Shown: positions 33,014 through 44,358 of the stretch, in pieces
Numbering within the stretch: the first letter of the stretch is position 1
Layout of the letters: every line of letters starts with the position of its first letter
Assembly (NCBI GenBank): GCA_051453625.1
Contig: JBOZIK010000001.1
Span: 238,960,661-239,024,660, forward strand
Source: Welwitschia mirabilis
Taxonomy: Eukaryota > Gnetophyta > Gnetopsida > Welwitschiales
Direction of reading: 5' to 3'
DNA length: 64,000 bases
Position numbers and translations under genes: made by a program
Notes under the pieces: model-generated
Seen by the model: the letters and a program-made list of their open reading frames with translations, nothing else
What the model was told of the DNA's origin: nothing
Databases searched by the model: none

Positions 33014-35343
33014 TAGACCCTCACTTAGACTAGTTAGTCCCTGATAAAGTAGGTAAACGGCTACAAATTGCAAGGTACATTGATTAAAATACATGTTAAC
33101 TAGGAAAACATAAATTGAGTTTAAAAATCTCATCATGTAAGATCAAATGTCAAAATTTAACAAACTAAACAAATTACCTTAGTAGAGTATGTAACCATAC
33201 TATCTTTCTAGGTATTGTCTAGACGATATGGGGATAATGGACATTAAAAATGGAACTAAGAAAAATCAAATTTTAATGATTATGATCATCATAAAACAAG
33301 ATCAAAGATTATAAAAATTGTGTTACTCCCCCATTTCAAAGATTTTGCACATCAAAAAATATTAAAAAGTCATTAAAAAATAAAATAATCATAACCCTGA
33401 TAAATGATATGCATATTTAATTAAGAATAGTGATAACTCAAAAATGCTTTTCATGAATTAATTTTATGATTTTTTAAATAAAATCCATAAGAAAGGGTAA
33501 ATACATCAACAATAAATTTAACATTACTCCCCTCATGGTATTACAGTGGAACTTGTAGGGGAGTTCAGAGGTGGAAGTGAAGAAAGAGAATGTTCTTCTT
33601 CATCTAAAAAGTACATACTGAAAACCTACTATCCAGTGCATGTCCTATTGAAAAATACCAATACTTCATATCACACAAATAATATGAAATTATAACTACA
33701 CTATAACATCTCACATGTATGCCATAAAAGCTAAAAATTAATCCTTATAATAAAAAGTTTTGCTTAGAAATAAATATATTAAAAGTATGTCCTACCTTAT
33801 ACATATAAATAAATACATCTTGTATCATATTAATGTAAGAAGAAAAATATAATAATGCATTTTATAAGTCATTAACCTATGTCATTTGGAGGACTAGGTA
33901 CATAGGTGGATGATAGGCCTCTAAGAAAGATTAGCAAAAATTAAAGTCTAACAAAGTAAGTAAGTCAATAACAATAATCATGAGATCTTATAAAGTTATT
34001 ATGAAGTTTAAAAGATGGATAAAATCTAAGAAATCATCATTAACAAAGCATGGAAAGGTGGATAACTCAAGGTAGATAAAATGTATTAGGATAATATAGT
34101 GATAATGCATCAAGTAGAAAGAAGCGATGCTAAAAAAAATCCTCAGATATGTTTAAAATCAAAATCATTTAAGAATATCAAGTGGATGCCAAAACATGAA
34201 AAGATGCTAAAAGAATGAATGGGAAAAATTATCATCATGAACTAAAGGAATATCATCTATCAAAATTCTAAAATAAGATCAACCTTAGAGATAAAACTAT
34301 GAGTGAAAATACAAGAAACAAGAAAACTACTTAATGATCAAGTCTTTTGTATTGCAATGAAAATTTATGAAAATGACTTTAAAATACCAAGTAAAATACC
34401 TAAGAAAAACAAAATAAAAGTTGAAAACTAGGAACATGAAGAATATTATGTACCTACCCTAAATTCTAACCTAACAAACTCCCTTACTAGAAATCATAGA
34501 AGTATCTACTGAATGATGCATGACCTGATGTAAAAACTTCATAAAGTACCACTCAAATAGGTAGTGATTATGAGGATGCCAAGTAAACTAATGTTTTTTA
34601 TTGAAAAATGATAATACCAAAAGCTATTTAGAAATGAACTCATCTATTTACACCCCAAACCATACTAAAATCTAAAAAATGTAAAATGATCATATGGGAG
34701 TGTTGTATGCATAACAAGTCCAAGAAACAAGTAATACCTTTGATGATACCAAGAAACTACTAATCTGATAGCCTTAAAATGATTATTATTATTTAATGAT
34801 AATGTTAGTACAATTATTGTAAGATGAGTAAGGATCTATGAAACATGATCAACTGACCTTCTAGTGGAGTTTCTACAACTATCAATATTGCCAAAGACCC
34901 ACATGACTAAGCACTCTTAATGATGTCAATGAGGTACTGAGATGACAAATAGAAAAGAACACATACAAATAGCTTAAGACTCATACTATTAAGAGAGAAC
35001 AAAAGAACCAAAGCATCTTCCTTCAAAATGAAGTTCATAGATACATAATGTCTTAAGATTAGATAAATCTAGTATTATAACTTTGAAATTCCAAAGTAAA
35101 ATATAGTATTAAGAAAGAAAAAAAGAACGAAGGCATCTTCCTTCAAAATGAAGTTCACAAATATAAAAATGTCTTAAGATTAGATGGATCTAATCTTATC
35201 ACTTTGAAGTACTTAAGTAAAATATTACTAGTTATGGCAACTTCATAAAGTAATACATAAGTCAAGTCAAAGTTATTCAAGTGATAACATAATGTCCACC
35301 AGGGGAATCAGCTAAGGAAAAATTTAGACAATGGCATAAGAAC
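33014..35343 (-). other. 3' non-coding region of element C with tandem repeat
   Basis: No gene was recognised between the integrase end and the 3' LTR. It contains a two-unit tandem repeat at 34981-35221. Long 3' untranslated regions are common in Athila/Tat elements, where an env-like ORF may also lie; I saw no trace of one. Confidence 0.5.
34981..35221. repeat. Tandem repeat, two units of about 120 bp
   Basis: The block CATCTTCCTTCAAAATGAAG occurs at 35014 and 35134, and TCTTAAGATTAGAT at 35051 and 35172, a constant shift of 120-121 bases. Confidence 0.9.
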
Positions 35344-35556
35344 TTACAAGGCAAGTTCTTCTATCATGTTGAAGGTTTGATTGGTAGATGACTCATGTAT
35401 TTTTAACATTTTTTTGTTAACATTCTCAATTTCCCTAGTGTTTAAATAAAAACTTTTAATTGAGCCATTAGAATGCACTCTTTCTAAAATAGAAGAACCT
35501 AACCATTTAGATATTGACTTACTATGTAAAAGATGGCATGTAAAAATAAAAATCAA
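35344..35556 (-). pseudogene. Integrase C-terminal remnant, element C
   Basis: It is a 70-codon open stretch. TCHLLHSKSISKWLGSSILE then RVHSNGSIKSFYLN then NKKMLKIHESS fits the last module of plant gypsy integrase: a basic stretch, W-x-G-P-F, a V-x-x-N-G-x-x block and V-N-G-x-R-L-K. The Pro-Phe of the G-P-F is Ser-Ser. The frame ends at a stop where Pol normally ends. Upstream on the minus strand there is too little room (about 2.1 kb to the primer site) for a full pol. No RT was seen. Confidence 0.65.
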
Positions 35557-36900
35557 AGATAGAAATGTATCAACATAAAATCAACAAGAAATACCAAAGT
35601 AAGCTTAAAGTATTAGAAAAATAAATTTTATTTTAATCTAATACTTTATTTAAAAGAAAAAATATTTATTTTTCTAAGGCTATAATCCTAGGTATTATAC
35701 TTTTTTTGAAAAACAAGGACCAAGCCAAATATAAAACAGTTAATAAAACATTAAAGGTTCATAATTGTTTTTAAGTAAAATAAATTGGAAATTAAGAAAT
35801 TAGAAGGATAAAACCTTGATAGCACAAAATTTAGAATCTAAATGAGAGATGAAGAAGTGTTAAATTTCATTCAAAAATAATCTCTTATTGAATCAATGTA
35901 AATCATAATTATCATTACATAATTCATTCAAGGCACTAGTTAAAGAATGGATCTAAGAATTTTTTGAAGGATTTTAAAATAATTAGTAACATTAATAAGA
36001 TTTCTAACATCCAAATCAAGAAATGGATTATCATTAAGGAGTAAGGCCTTTTCAAATTAACATGATCACATATTACTTTAACTACATAAAATTTATTAGC
36101 AATATCAAAGGTAAAACATTCATATAATTCATGGAAAAACAATCTCTTATCAAACTCATGGTATAAAGAATTTGAAACATAGATTTCATTCAATGGTTAA
36201 AAATTAAAGACATCAATGATGCTATAAAGGATATAATAATTTTAAGAAACTTTTTAAGTGACTGATTAGGGTAGGTTTTACATATTTAAGAAGCTTCCTA
36301 ATGTTTAATTCCAAGAATGAATTACTATCAACAAGATATAGCCTACCCCAATTTAGAATTCTAAAATATCCCAAGTCATAATTTTGAAAAGATTAATGAT
36401 TAAGGGCACAAGGTAAAATAAACTTAATAAAATAGGAAAGGATGTTATTTTAAGTATCACATGAATTTTTAAGAGGAAGAGATTAAGAGATATTAGGAAT
36501 AGACTCCTCAAGATTATTTGTTTTAATAAAATCAAATAAAGAGATGTAATTTAAAGAATTACATGAATAGTAAAATGCAAGAGGTGGAGAAATGTTACCA
36601 TTTTCAAGATTATAAGATAACATAGGAGTAAGAGTAGAAGTAAGGATGATATTTGGGGTTTAACATGAAAGTACAAGTAAAAGGAATGGAGAATCATGCT
36701 TAGAGTCATTATGTTAGCTTGTTACATTAGAAGAAATGGTTCTATTCTCCATTAAGTTTGGTTGATTTTCTATGGCTTCTTTATTATTCCTCTTATCATC
36801 ATTATTGTTTTCATCATTATATTATTAAATGCTTTGTTAATTTTCTTCATGAGTATCTTTAACTATATCTTCCTCTTATTCATTATACTCCTTGTTGTTT
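35557..36900 (-). other. Unassigned internal region of element C
   Basis: Two open frames lie here on the minus strand: 35936-36193 (with NPFLDLDVRNLINVTN in a neighbouring frame) and 36353-36535. Around 36780-36930 an acidic, Asn/Asp/Glu-rich reading appears (YNDENNNDDKRNNKEA). None could be matched to a retrotransposon domain. It may be gag spacer or captured sequence. Confidence 0.4.
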
Positions 36901-37199
36901 TATTGATTATTTTTGTCATTCTCTAAGTTATGGGATTCATAAAAAATATCATAAAAAGAAATGTGTCATTACTTCATCATGGACTGAAAAATTCTTAGAT
37001 TATTCATGAAATGATTTCTTTAATTCATATAGATTTTCTAATAGTAAGTATATGTCAGGGATATGATCTAGTATCTCAATGTCAACATCTGATAAATGAT
37101 CATTCTTATTCTTATGATTGAATAACTAAGTTAAATCATCATTATCCTCATGTTGACTATCTTATAATGAGTGGGATGTTCTAATTTAATCCAAAATAT

Positions 37200-37640
37200 C
37201 ATTTTCTATTTTAAATAATAATTTTAATTAGTTATTCTTAAGTTCTTCTCATTATTTTTCAGTTGGGATGTAGTGGAAAGTGCAGGATAGGTTTGGAAAT
37301 GTTGTGTTGTAAAAGAACTTTGAGATAACTGATTTTGTAACATTGTGTATTGAAGAATCCCAATCAAATTTTCTAGGTTTTTGTTTTGATTTTTAAAATT
37401 CTCTTGCATCTTCTTCATATCTTCTATTATCTCTTTATTGAATTATCTTCTTCTTCATAGTAATTCATGGGAGGTGTGTCTTCTTCATAGTAATTAATGA
37501 AAGGTGCATATTCTTTATAGTAATTCATGAGTGATGGTTGAAATTTGCCGAAATGATTATAGAATGCTTCTTTAAATGAGGTGAAATCCCTAAGATTTTT
37601 AGAATACTCATTATTTAAATTTGCTAAGAAGAATTTAGCT
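37200..37640 (-). pseudogene. Gag remnants, element C, with 30-bp repeat
   Basis: From the primer side, the reading NLRDFTSFKEAFYNHFGKFQ leads into a repeated ten-residue unit of the form MNYYEEDTPP (37440-37530). After a frame change, an open stretch (37224-37418) gives NQNKNLENLIGILQ. That matches the Gag C-terminal segment (x-x-K-N-L-E-x-Q-V-G-Q-L) of Athila/Tat elements. Gag begins almost directly at the primer site, whereas relative C' has about 800 bases of leader. Part of the 5' region has therefore been deleted or replaced. Confidence 0.55.
37443..37532 (-). repeat. Tandem repeat, three units of 30 bp, coding
   Basis: CTTCTTCATAGTAATTCATG occurs at about 30-base spacing, with drift in the third copy (ATTCTTTATAGTAATTCATG). 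On the minus strand each unit encodes ten residues around MNYYEE, in frame. Confidence 0.9.
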
Positions 37641-37649
37641 TCTTACGGC

Positions 37650-37671
37650 CTTTAGTGATAATGGCACTAAA
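37650..37671 (-). other. Primer-binding site remnant, element C
   Basis: The minus strand reads TTTTAGTGCCATTATCACTA next to the LTR. It is a weak match to the tRNA-Asp site, again mostly by C-to-T and G-to-A changes. Confidence 0.5.
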
Positions 37672-37672
37672 A

Positions 37673-38927
37673 TGTTACAGTCCATGTTTATGCATTCCTT
37701 AAGTTCTTAAGAAAAACTTGTAAACCAAAAATGCTTGCACAAAACACATGCTAGTATAGATGATAGTTAACTTGAATGTTGTAATCAATTAAAGGTAGTA
37801 GGCTTGAAGTTAGAGAATTAATTTTGATAAAGTACTTTTAGTTTTTTTTTCTTTTAAACAAATAAAATAAAAATAGTATAGAAATATGATACATGATTAA
37901 TGAAAATGCAATGCTGATAAATGGGATGTAAATAGAAAATACTTTAATTAATAGACCTACTTAACTATCAACTTCAGTAACTAAGATTGGCCTTTATAAC
38001 CTAAATCAATTAAGAAATTATATTACTAACTAATGTAGGTGAAAGGCACATAGAACAAAATAGTATGAAATGCAACTATTCAAGTTATAAAAATGCAATA
38101 AGAAATGAAATGTAAAGACTAAACTAGAAATGTTAATCTATCAAATGTTTTTCTCATTATCTAGATCAACTATGAAGCTCTTACAAAATCATAACCAACA
38201 TAAAGCATAAAAGAGATGCACATAATGGAAATAAAAAATCACTTTCATTAATCTTAAATAAAGCATCCACTTACAAAGTAGTAGCACCTCAATGGAGGAT
38301 ACATAGNNNNNNNNNNNNNNNNNNNNNNNNNNNNNNNNNNNNNNNNNNNNNNNNNNNNNNNNNNNNNNNNNNNNNNNNNNNNNNNNNNNNNNNNNNNNNN
38401 NNNNNNNNNNNNNNNNNNNNNNNNNNNNNNNNNNNNNNNNNNNNNNNNNNNNNNNNNNNNNNNNNNNNNNNNNNNNNNNNNNNNNNNNNNNNNNNNNNNN
38501 NNNNNNNNNNNNNNNNNNNNNNNNNNNNNNNNNNNNNNNNNNNNNNNNNNNNNNNNNNNNNNNNNNNNNNNNNNNNNNNNNNNNNNNNNNNNNNNNNNNN
38601 NNNNNNNNNNNNNNNNNNNNNNNNNNNNNNNNNNNNNNNNNNNNNNNNNNNNNNNNNNNNNNNNNNNNNNNNNNNNNNNNNNNNNNNNNNNNNNNNNNNN
38701 NNNNNNNNNNNNNNNNNNNNNNNNNNNNNNNNNNNNNNNNNNNNNNNNNNNNNNNNNNNNNNNNNNNNNNNNNNNNNNNNNNNNNATAAATGTACTAAGG
38801 ATTAAATTTCTTTATGATAATCCCATTGACTTTCCATAATCATTAAAAATTAACATAAACCTATCTAAATGTCTTGAAAAAGTACTAAAAACACCTCCTC
38901 AAATACATATAATTTGGCATCAAAATA
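37673..38927 (-). repeat. 5' LTR of gypsy element C
   Basis: It starts TGTTACAGTCC and ends CATCAAAATA; length 1255, including a 479-N gap (38307-38785) that length comparison suggests is correctly sized. Confidence 0.85.
38307..38785. other. Assembly gap, 479 N
   Basis: The flanks are not duplicated. Confidence 0.95.
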
Positions 38928-38929
38928 AT

Positions 38930-39690
38930 TACGTAGATAAAGAACTTATTCTAATCACAATATGTGTTAAGAAACTCATTTACCAAAGAAACAAGAGATA
39001 GAAGAATCATATAAAGTCATTAGTTTTCAAGTCAAAAGTAAATCCAAAGGTAATACTTCCTCTAGTTCTATCTCTTCTTCTAAAAATAAAGTCTCGAAAT
39101 TAGAATGTTAGGTTTCTAGAGGATGAGGACATCTAGTGTCAAAATCTTCTGGGTCTAACCATTTATAAGGAAAATGATAAAGGAAAAATCCAAAGTAAAG
39201 GAAATATTTCTTTATAGGTTGGAATGAAGATGAAGATGAAACAGAATTATATACTTTATATGGAAAAATAGCTTGCATGTATTATGTGGCCATCATCCAT
39301 ACACAAAATGCCAAGGAAGAAAAATATAATGAACAAGACTTGAAAAGTGTAGATGAATCATGTATGATACTTTAAGAAAGAGATGATTTGATTTTTGAAG
39401 AATTTATTAAGTTTCAAAAAGTTTTTTCTAAGATAAAAACTACTTCATAATCATGAGTTAGCATGAAACGGATTCTTATAATAAGTTGTTAATGAAAACC
39501 TTAGCACTTAAGGATGAGATTGATAAAATAACATGTAATTTAAAGAATTTTGAACAAGAACCTATAGATGCAAAAATGATCAATAAGAGATTGACTAAAG
39601 AAAAGGAAACATTAGGGCCATACTTGGATAATGCAAGAGAGCAAATGATAGAAGTGTCCTTGAACATAATGAATTTTCTACAAGTATTTT
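38930..39690 (+). pseudogene. Gag remnant, part 2, copia element D
   Basis: It continues the gag interrupted at 31750. SKSKGNTSSSSISSSKNKVS is followed by a zinc-knuckle-like region that is no longer readable. GWNEDEDETELYTLYGKIAC comes next, and a Glu/Lys-rich, coiled-coil-like frame at 39486-39692 (LALKDEIDKITCNLKNFEQE) closes it. Long acidic and coiled-coil tails are typical of SIRE/Maximus Gag. The region is stop-ridden. Confidence 0.7.
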
Positions 39691-39879
39691 AACTTCTCTA
39701 TTTAATGAACAGAATTATAAGCTAAGGTATGAACACGTAACTTTTATAAAAAACATTACTTCTTATTATTATTATAAATGAAGTCACTATTAATATAACT
39801 ATCTATACAAGTTTGGTATAAGATACTATGATAACAATGCCAAGAGGTCAAAGAGAAAGGTGTAATATTTTGCACATGT

Positions 39880-40275
39880 AGAACCAAAGAATCTGTGTAT
39901 TCCTAAAGGAAGGCTAGCTCTCTTAGCATGAATTGCCATATAAGCCATAAAAATAGATGTGTGATATATTAATAGTATATGCTACAGATATATAAATGGT
40001 GATAAGTCAAGATATACTTCCTTAGTTGAGTTAGACAAGAGTGTGATTACCTTTTTTAACACAATAGAGGCATCAATTAATGGTACTAAAATAACTAAAA
40101 TAGGAAATATACTAGAGGTAAAATATGTATTTTATGTTAAATTCTTATAGTATAATTCATTTAGGGTTATTCAATTATGTAATGCAAATTTATCTCTTAC
40201 TTTTATAGAAAATGATTGTCTCATAAAAGAATGTCCTTCAAATAAATTTTTATTTTCTAGTCTTAAAAATCAAAT
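39880..40275 (+). pseudogene. Protease remnant, copia element D
   Basis: EPKNLCIPKGRLALLA leads to YINSICYRYINGDKSRYTSL (39963-40022). In copia elements this place holds the protease active site W-Y-L-D-S-G-C-S-R-H-M-T-G-D; here Asp-Ser-Gly is Asn-Ser-Ile. It continues with KITKIGNILEVKYVFYVKFL and RVIQLCNANLSLTF. D's coding trace ends at the foldback element at 40284. Integrase and RT of D were not found. Confidence 0.8.
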
Positions 40276-40283
40276 GTGTATTA

Positions 40284-40497
40284 CCATAAGAAATATAGGC
40301 TTTTGCCTTAAAAGGCCTTAAATAATGCCTTAAATGCTTTTATGACATTTCATCACAAAACCTCTTAACAAACCTTGCCATAAAAGCCTAGATTTTAAGA
40401 CATTTATAAGGCATTTAAATAAAAATGCCTTAGGATGTATTTTAAGGCATTTTTTTGAAATATGCCTTAAAAGGATTTTAAGGTACTTTTCTAGTAG
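40284..40497. mobile_element. Small foldback/MITE-like element
   Basis: It begins CCATAAGAAATATAGGCTTT and ends, in reverse complement, CTACTAGAAAAGTACCTTAA. Both termini resemble the C-A-C-T-A-x-x-A-G-A-A-A start of plant CACTA-type elements. The interior is built from GCCTTAAA/TTTAAGGC blocks in both orientations. A perfect 9-bp hairpin (AAGGCATTT/AAATGCCTT, 40408-40431) lies inside. There is no coding capacity. A 3-bp target duplication was not established. Confidence 0.5.
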
Positions 40498-42078
40498 AAT
40501 GTCCAAAAATCCTTTTGAGGAATTCTTCTTATAAATTACCTTAAAAGGCTTTCGTGGTGTTTTTCTAATAAAGCATCTTAAAAGGCTTTCAAGTCATTTA
40601 TCTAACTTAAATGATCTTTTATGGGAAATATGAATGTAATGCACCTAGCAATCTAGATCCATCAACAACCTATGGCTCACAAACATCCACTTTAGTCTTC
40701 ATATGAGCAAGGCAAGTTATGTGTGATAGTGAGAGTAAGGCAAGGCAAGATCTTCAATTATTATCTTATTATCGCAATAGGTAATCTTTGAAGCTTTCAT
40801 ACTTAGTAATTGAATCCAATTATAAGTCCCAAGGAAAAAGCTCCAACAATCCCATACATTTCAAATGCCAAAATGATCTTAAAAAACCAATGTAACCCTA
40901 AAAACTTCTAAACCTGTCAAAGGTCAAATAGAAACTAGAACACTAATAAAGCCTACATCCTATCACTTGTGGTTGGAGGATTGATAATTAGATATTTAGT
41001 AAAAACTAGAACAACAAAAGAACCTAGGTTTTTGAAGCCTTTCGTAAGCTAGTAATAAGCTTCTTACACAATAAAAAACCATTCTTACAAAATAATTCAA
41101 ATGGTTATTCAATTTTACCCTATACAATACTGAATCACTATTCAAAAATTATCAAATGTCAAAAAGGACAACAAGGCAAATCAACTTGTCTATTAGGTCT
41201 ATTTAGAAATACATTTTTAGGGTGGCTCTTCTAGTTTGTTAATGGTAGAGAGTCAAGAAAGAAGAGGACATTAAGGAGATCATACAAAGCTAGTGAGTGA
41301 ACATCACCTACACAACCATCCTAAAAGGCAGTGAATCCTTTTACATAGTATGCATGCAGACCTCATTTGAAATTTTTTGGAAGCTTAGCCACTTGTAGAT
41401 ATTATTCTTTTATGCCTCTGATATCTGCAGATGCATCTACAAAAGCTAAGAAAATTGAAATCGAAATCATTTAGACTGAAGAATAGTTTAGAATCCATTG
41501 GAAGAAAGATGAGAGTGTTTTTGCTTTCTTTAAAAGATGAAATACAAACATTGATCTTTTATTTCACTCTATGTCAAAGATATAAGAACATGATGATAGA
41601 CTTAATAGCATGTTTTTAAGAAGTAACATAAATAATCAAAGCTATAACTAATGATCTAGAACCTTTAGTCACTTATGTTTTCTTGCATGTTTATAGTTTC
41701 TCTCTCTTTCTTTCCTTATGACTTTATTACTTTATTCATTGAAATTGAAGAGTTTATCTCATTATTCCATATGCGATTTTTGAGATTTGTGCATTTATTC
41801 TTTTGATGCATGTCTTGGATAAATTAAACTTACCTATGAGCCTATGATGGATTAAAAAGAGCTATCATAAGGAAATGATGCATGTAATTAACCTTGCTAA
41901 TTGAAGCAATAAGATTACTCATCTTAGTTAGGTGTATTAGTCATAAATATGATCTCATTTTATACTCAAATGTCACTTATTACTCATCTGTTTATCAGTG
42001 CTAAATCATGTGATCTTGTAATTTTGAGCTATGTTCCTTTGTTTATCTATATACAGAGATATTTCCCTCTCTTAGAAA
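40498..42078. other. Unassigned AT-rich region
   Basis: CCTTAAAAGGCTTTC-type blocks continue to about 40600. The rest has no recognised family match. An open frame of 62 codons at 41431-41619 (basic, rich in Lys and Leu) has no resemblance I can name and no supporting codon signal. It could be decayed element or intergenic sequence. Confidence 0.35.
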
Positions 42079-42112
42079 ATGAGATACTTTTCTTTTATTT
42101 CATATAAGTATA

Positions 42113-42114
<2 letters not shown>

Positions 42115-42145
<31 letters not shown>
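42115..42145. repeat. (CT)n microsatellite
   Basis: Perfect CT units up to a 6-N gap (42146-42151), followed by a pyrimidine-rich stretch to 42190. Confidence 0.95.
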
Positions 42146-42151
42146 NNNNNN
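42146..42151. other. Assembly gap, 6 N
   Basis: It lies at the end of a (CT)n run. Confidence 0.95.
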
Positions 42152-42345
42152 CCTCCAGCCCTTCCTCCCTCCTCCCCCCTCTTCCCTTAGAGCTTTTAGC
42201 TTGGAAGCTTGGAGCTAAGAAACTATTAAGATTGAATCTTCATCAATCTTCAACTACCAAGGTCTTACTAATCTTCTCAAGTAAGTTCTTTACTCATAAT
42301 GTTCATATGATCTATTTTTCTATTCAAATGATGTAATATTTCATT
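42152..42345 (+). other. Pyrimidine-rich, leader-like patch with possible splice donor
   Basis: CCTCCAGCCCTTCCTCCCTC-type sequence leads into less AT-biased sequence and then TCTCAAGTAAGTTC (42276). There CAA/GTAAGT would make a good plant 5' splice site. Plant 5' leaders often look like this, but no coding exon follows. It may equally be an LTR leader. Confidence 0.25.
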
Positions 42346-44358
42346 AAAAATTATTTATAAATTTTATGCAATTATGTTATAAAATATTATTTCCTCCCAT
42401 TAGCTCCCACTAAGACATAATAGTAAGATGTGAGGGGTCTCTAGTGCTTGGTGATGGATGATTACTAATGGATGATTATAGCCAAGTGACCAAGGGGTTC
42501 ATTATAAGAAAAGAAATAAATAAATTTGGGTACCCATGTTTTTTTTAGTATTATATTTTTTTAATCTATTATGTATTAGGACCATCTTATTAGGGGAAAA
42601 GTCTGATCCTCAAAATTTCTTTAGGCTATTACTCTTTTATGGAAAATCTAAAGGTTCATGGTAAATGTTTTTTTTAAATTGATTTGATTTTTTTGTATAT
42701 AATGATTCTTATTTTTACAATTGATTTTCTTTTTTTTAAGTAATTAATTATTATACCCATTATTTTAATGATCTAAGTTATTATTTAAATATATATAAAT
42801 ACTTTATCATATTTTTGTTATGGCAAAAATTAAATTTACAAAAGAGAGGAATAAGATAAATATATTATATCTTATTAACTAGTAGGTATAAATTAGTGAA
42901 ATTTTTTATGTAAGTCTAGGTTGTGTTATTAATGTGAAAATAGTAAAAAATAAATTTTTCTAATGGGTAATTATTTTTAAAAAAATTATTTCTAAAAATA
43001 TGTTAGAAAATAGATGCAAAACATAGTAAGAAATTAATTTATGTTTCTGTACCTATTAGTCAACATATTTACAAACTTCATATTTCCAACTTGTACACAA
43101 TTGAATAAGCTTTCCAAAACATCTTGAATAATCTAAAAACTCAAAGTAATTTGGATGTTATGGTTATTTTAGTGTACTATAGTAGGACTATAATTTTAGA
43201 AAATTTAACAGTTTTTAACCTTGAATGGTAACATTAGAAAAAATATTTATATAATTCTAAGATAGTTTATGTCAAATTATAAGGAACCTATTATGTGTCT
43301 AGTCTTTGAAAAATACTATAATGTTTTTTTACTTCATAATTAATTAAATTTTAATTTTTAAATATTATGATGTCTCCTTAAGCTTAAAATTATTATAATT
43401 AATCTTGAAAATTATAGATAAATTATTACACAAAATTTTATAGGGAAATTAAATATATAAAATATGTTTCTATTAGTATATTTAATTTAAATTACCCATA
43501 TATCATATTTATTTATAGAAATACCTCTTTTACCCTTTTTCTTTAGCTTACTTTGAATGTGCATGCTTATAAGAGTTTTCACTTTAGTAGTTTAAGTAAC
43601 ATAAGTAGTCTCTAGCTTATCATTTATTTTTAGTGACTTATAATATAGCCATATGAAATCTTGAATAAGTACTTATGTCTTAGCAATTATGCTTTAGCTA
43701 TTCTTTCCTTTGTTTACCTTCTTGCACCAATCCATCAAGAATGTCATATGATCGTGAAAGAATGTTTCTAACATTGACATAGCTCTAGGTATGTTGTAGT
43801 TTCTTTAAGTAATTATTTTATATTTTTATTATTATTAATATAGAAAGAAAAGAATATTTCCTTTATCTAGATTTTTGTTATTATAATCTTAAAAAAAAAG
43901 AAATTCTCTTGTATGCTTGCTTTTTTTTTATGGTTACTTCTATAAAATGAATAGTATGATGATTAGAATTACTATACTAGGTAAATAATTCATTAAATAT
44001 TTACATTAGTTATAATTTTTTCATGCATTTGTATGGTATATTCATTGAATAGAACTAAATCAATATAATTTTAATAGTGTTCATCCCCATGCTTGGATTT
44101 CATTACCAAGGTGGGCTGCATTGTATTTTTTTAATAATACCCTTTTATAAGTTGATTTAATAATCACTATCCTATCCTAACCATGTATGAACTTTCTTCA
44201 ACTTAATATCTTAAGCCCTTGGCATTAATGAATCATGTTACACCATCTGGAGATATCAAGTTGAATTGCCATTAATTAGAGTTTCAACCTCCTATTATAT
44301 TAGTTAGGTATTATCTTTAAAATTTATCCATGTATGTTGATAACAAGTCTACATTTTC
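42346..44358. other. Unassigned AT-rich region
   Basis: No coding match on either strand. Parts of 43030-43480 read like decayed LTR sequence, but there is no second copy in the window to confirm this. Confidence 0.35.

Larger units (their letters stand above)
31757..38927 (-). mobile_element. Ty3/gypsy retrotransposon C (internally deleted) inserted in D gag
   Basis: Two family C LTRs (31757-33013 and 37673-38927) flank 4.66 kb. The minus strand carries a primer-site remnant beside the right LTR, gag pieces, and only the C-terminal end of integrase. RT, RNase H and the integrase core were not found, so it is a non-autonomous or deleted copy. Copia D gag flanks it on both sides. An exact target duplication could not be set (candidates ATGAT and ATAAT). 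Confidence 0.8.

Noticed and set aside
41431-41619. Possible host exon (62 codons, basic)
   Set aside because: No recognisable domain, no splice context and no second supporting exon.
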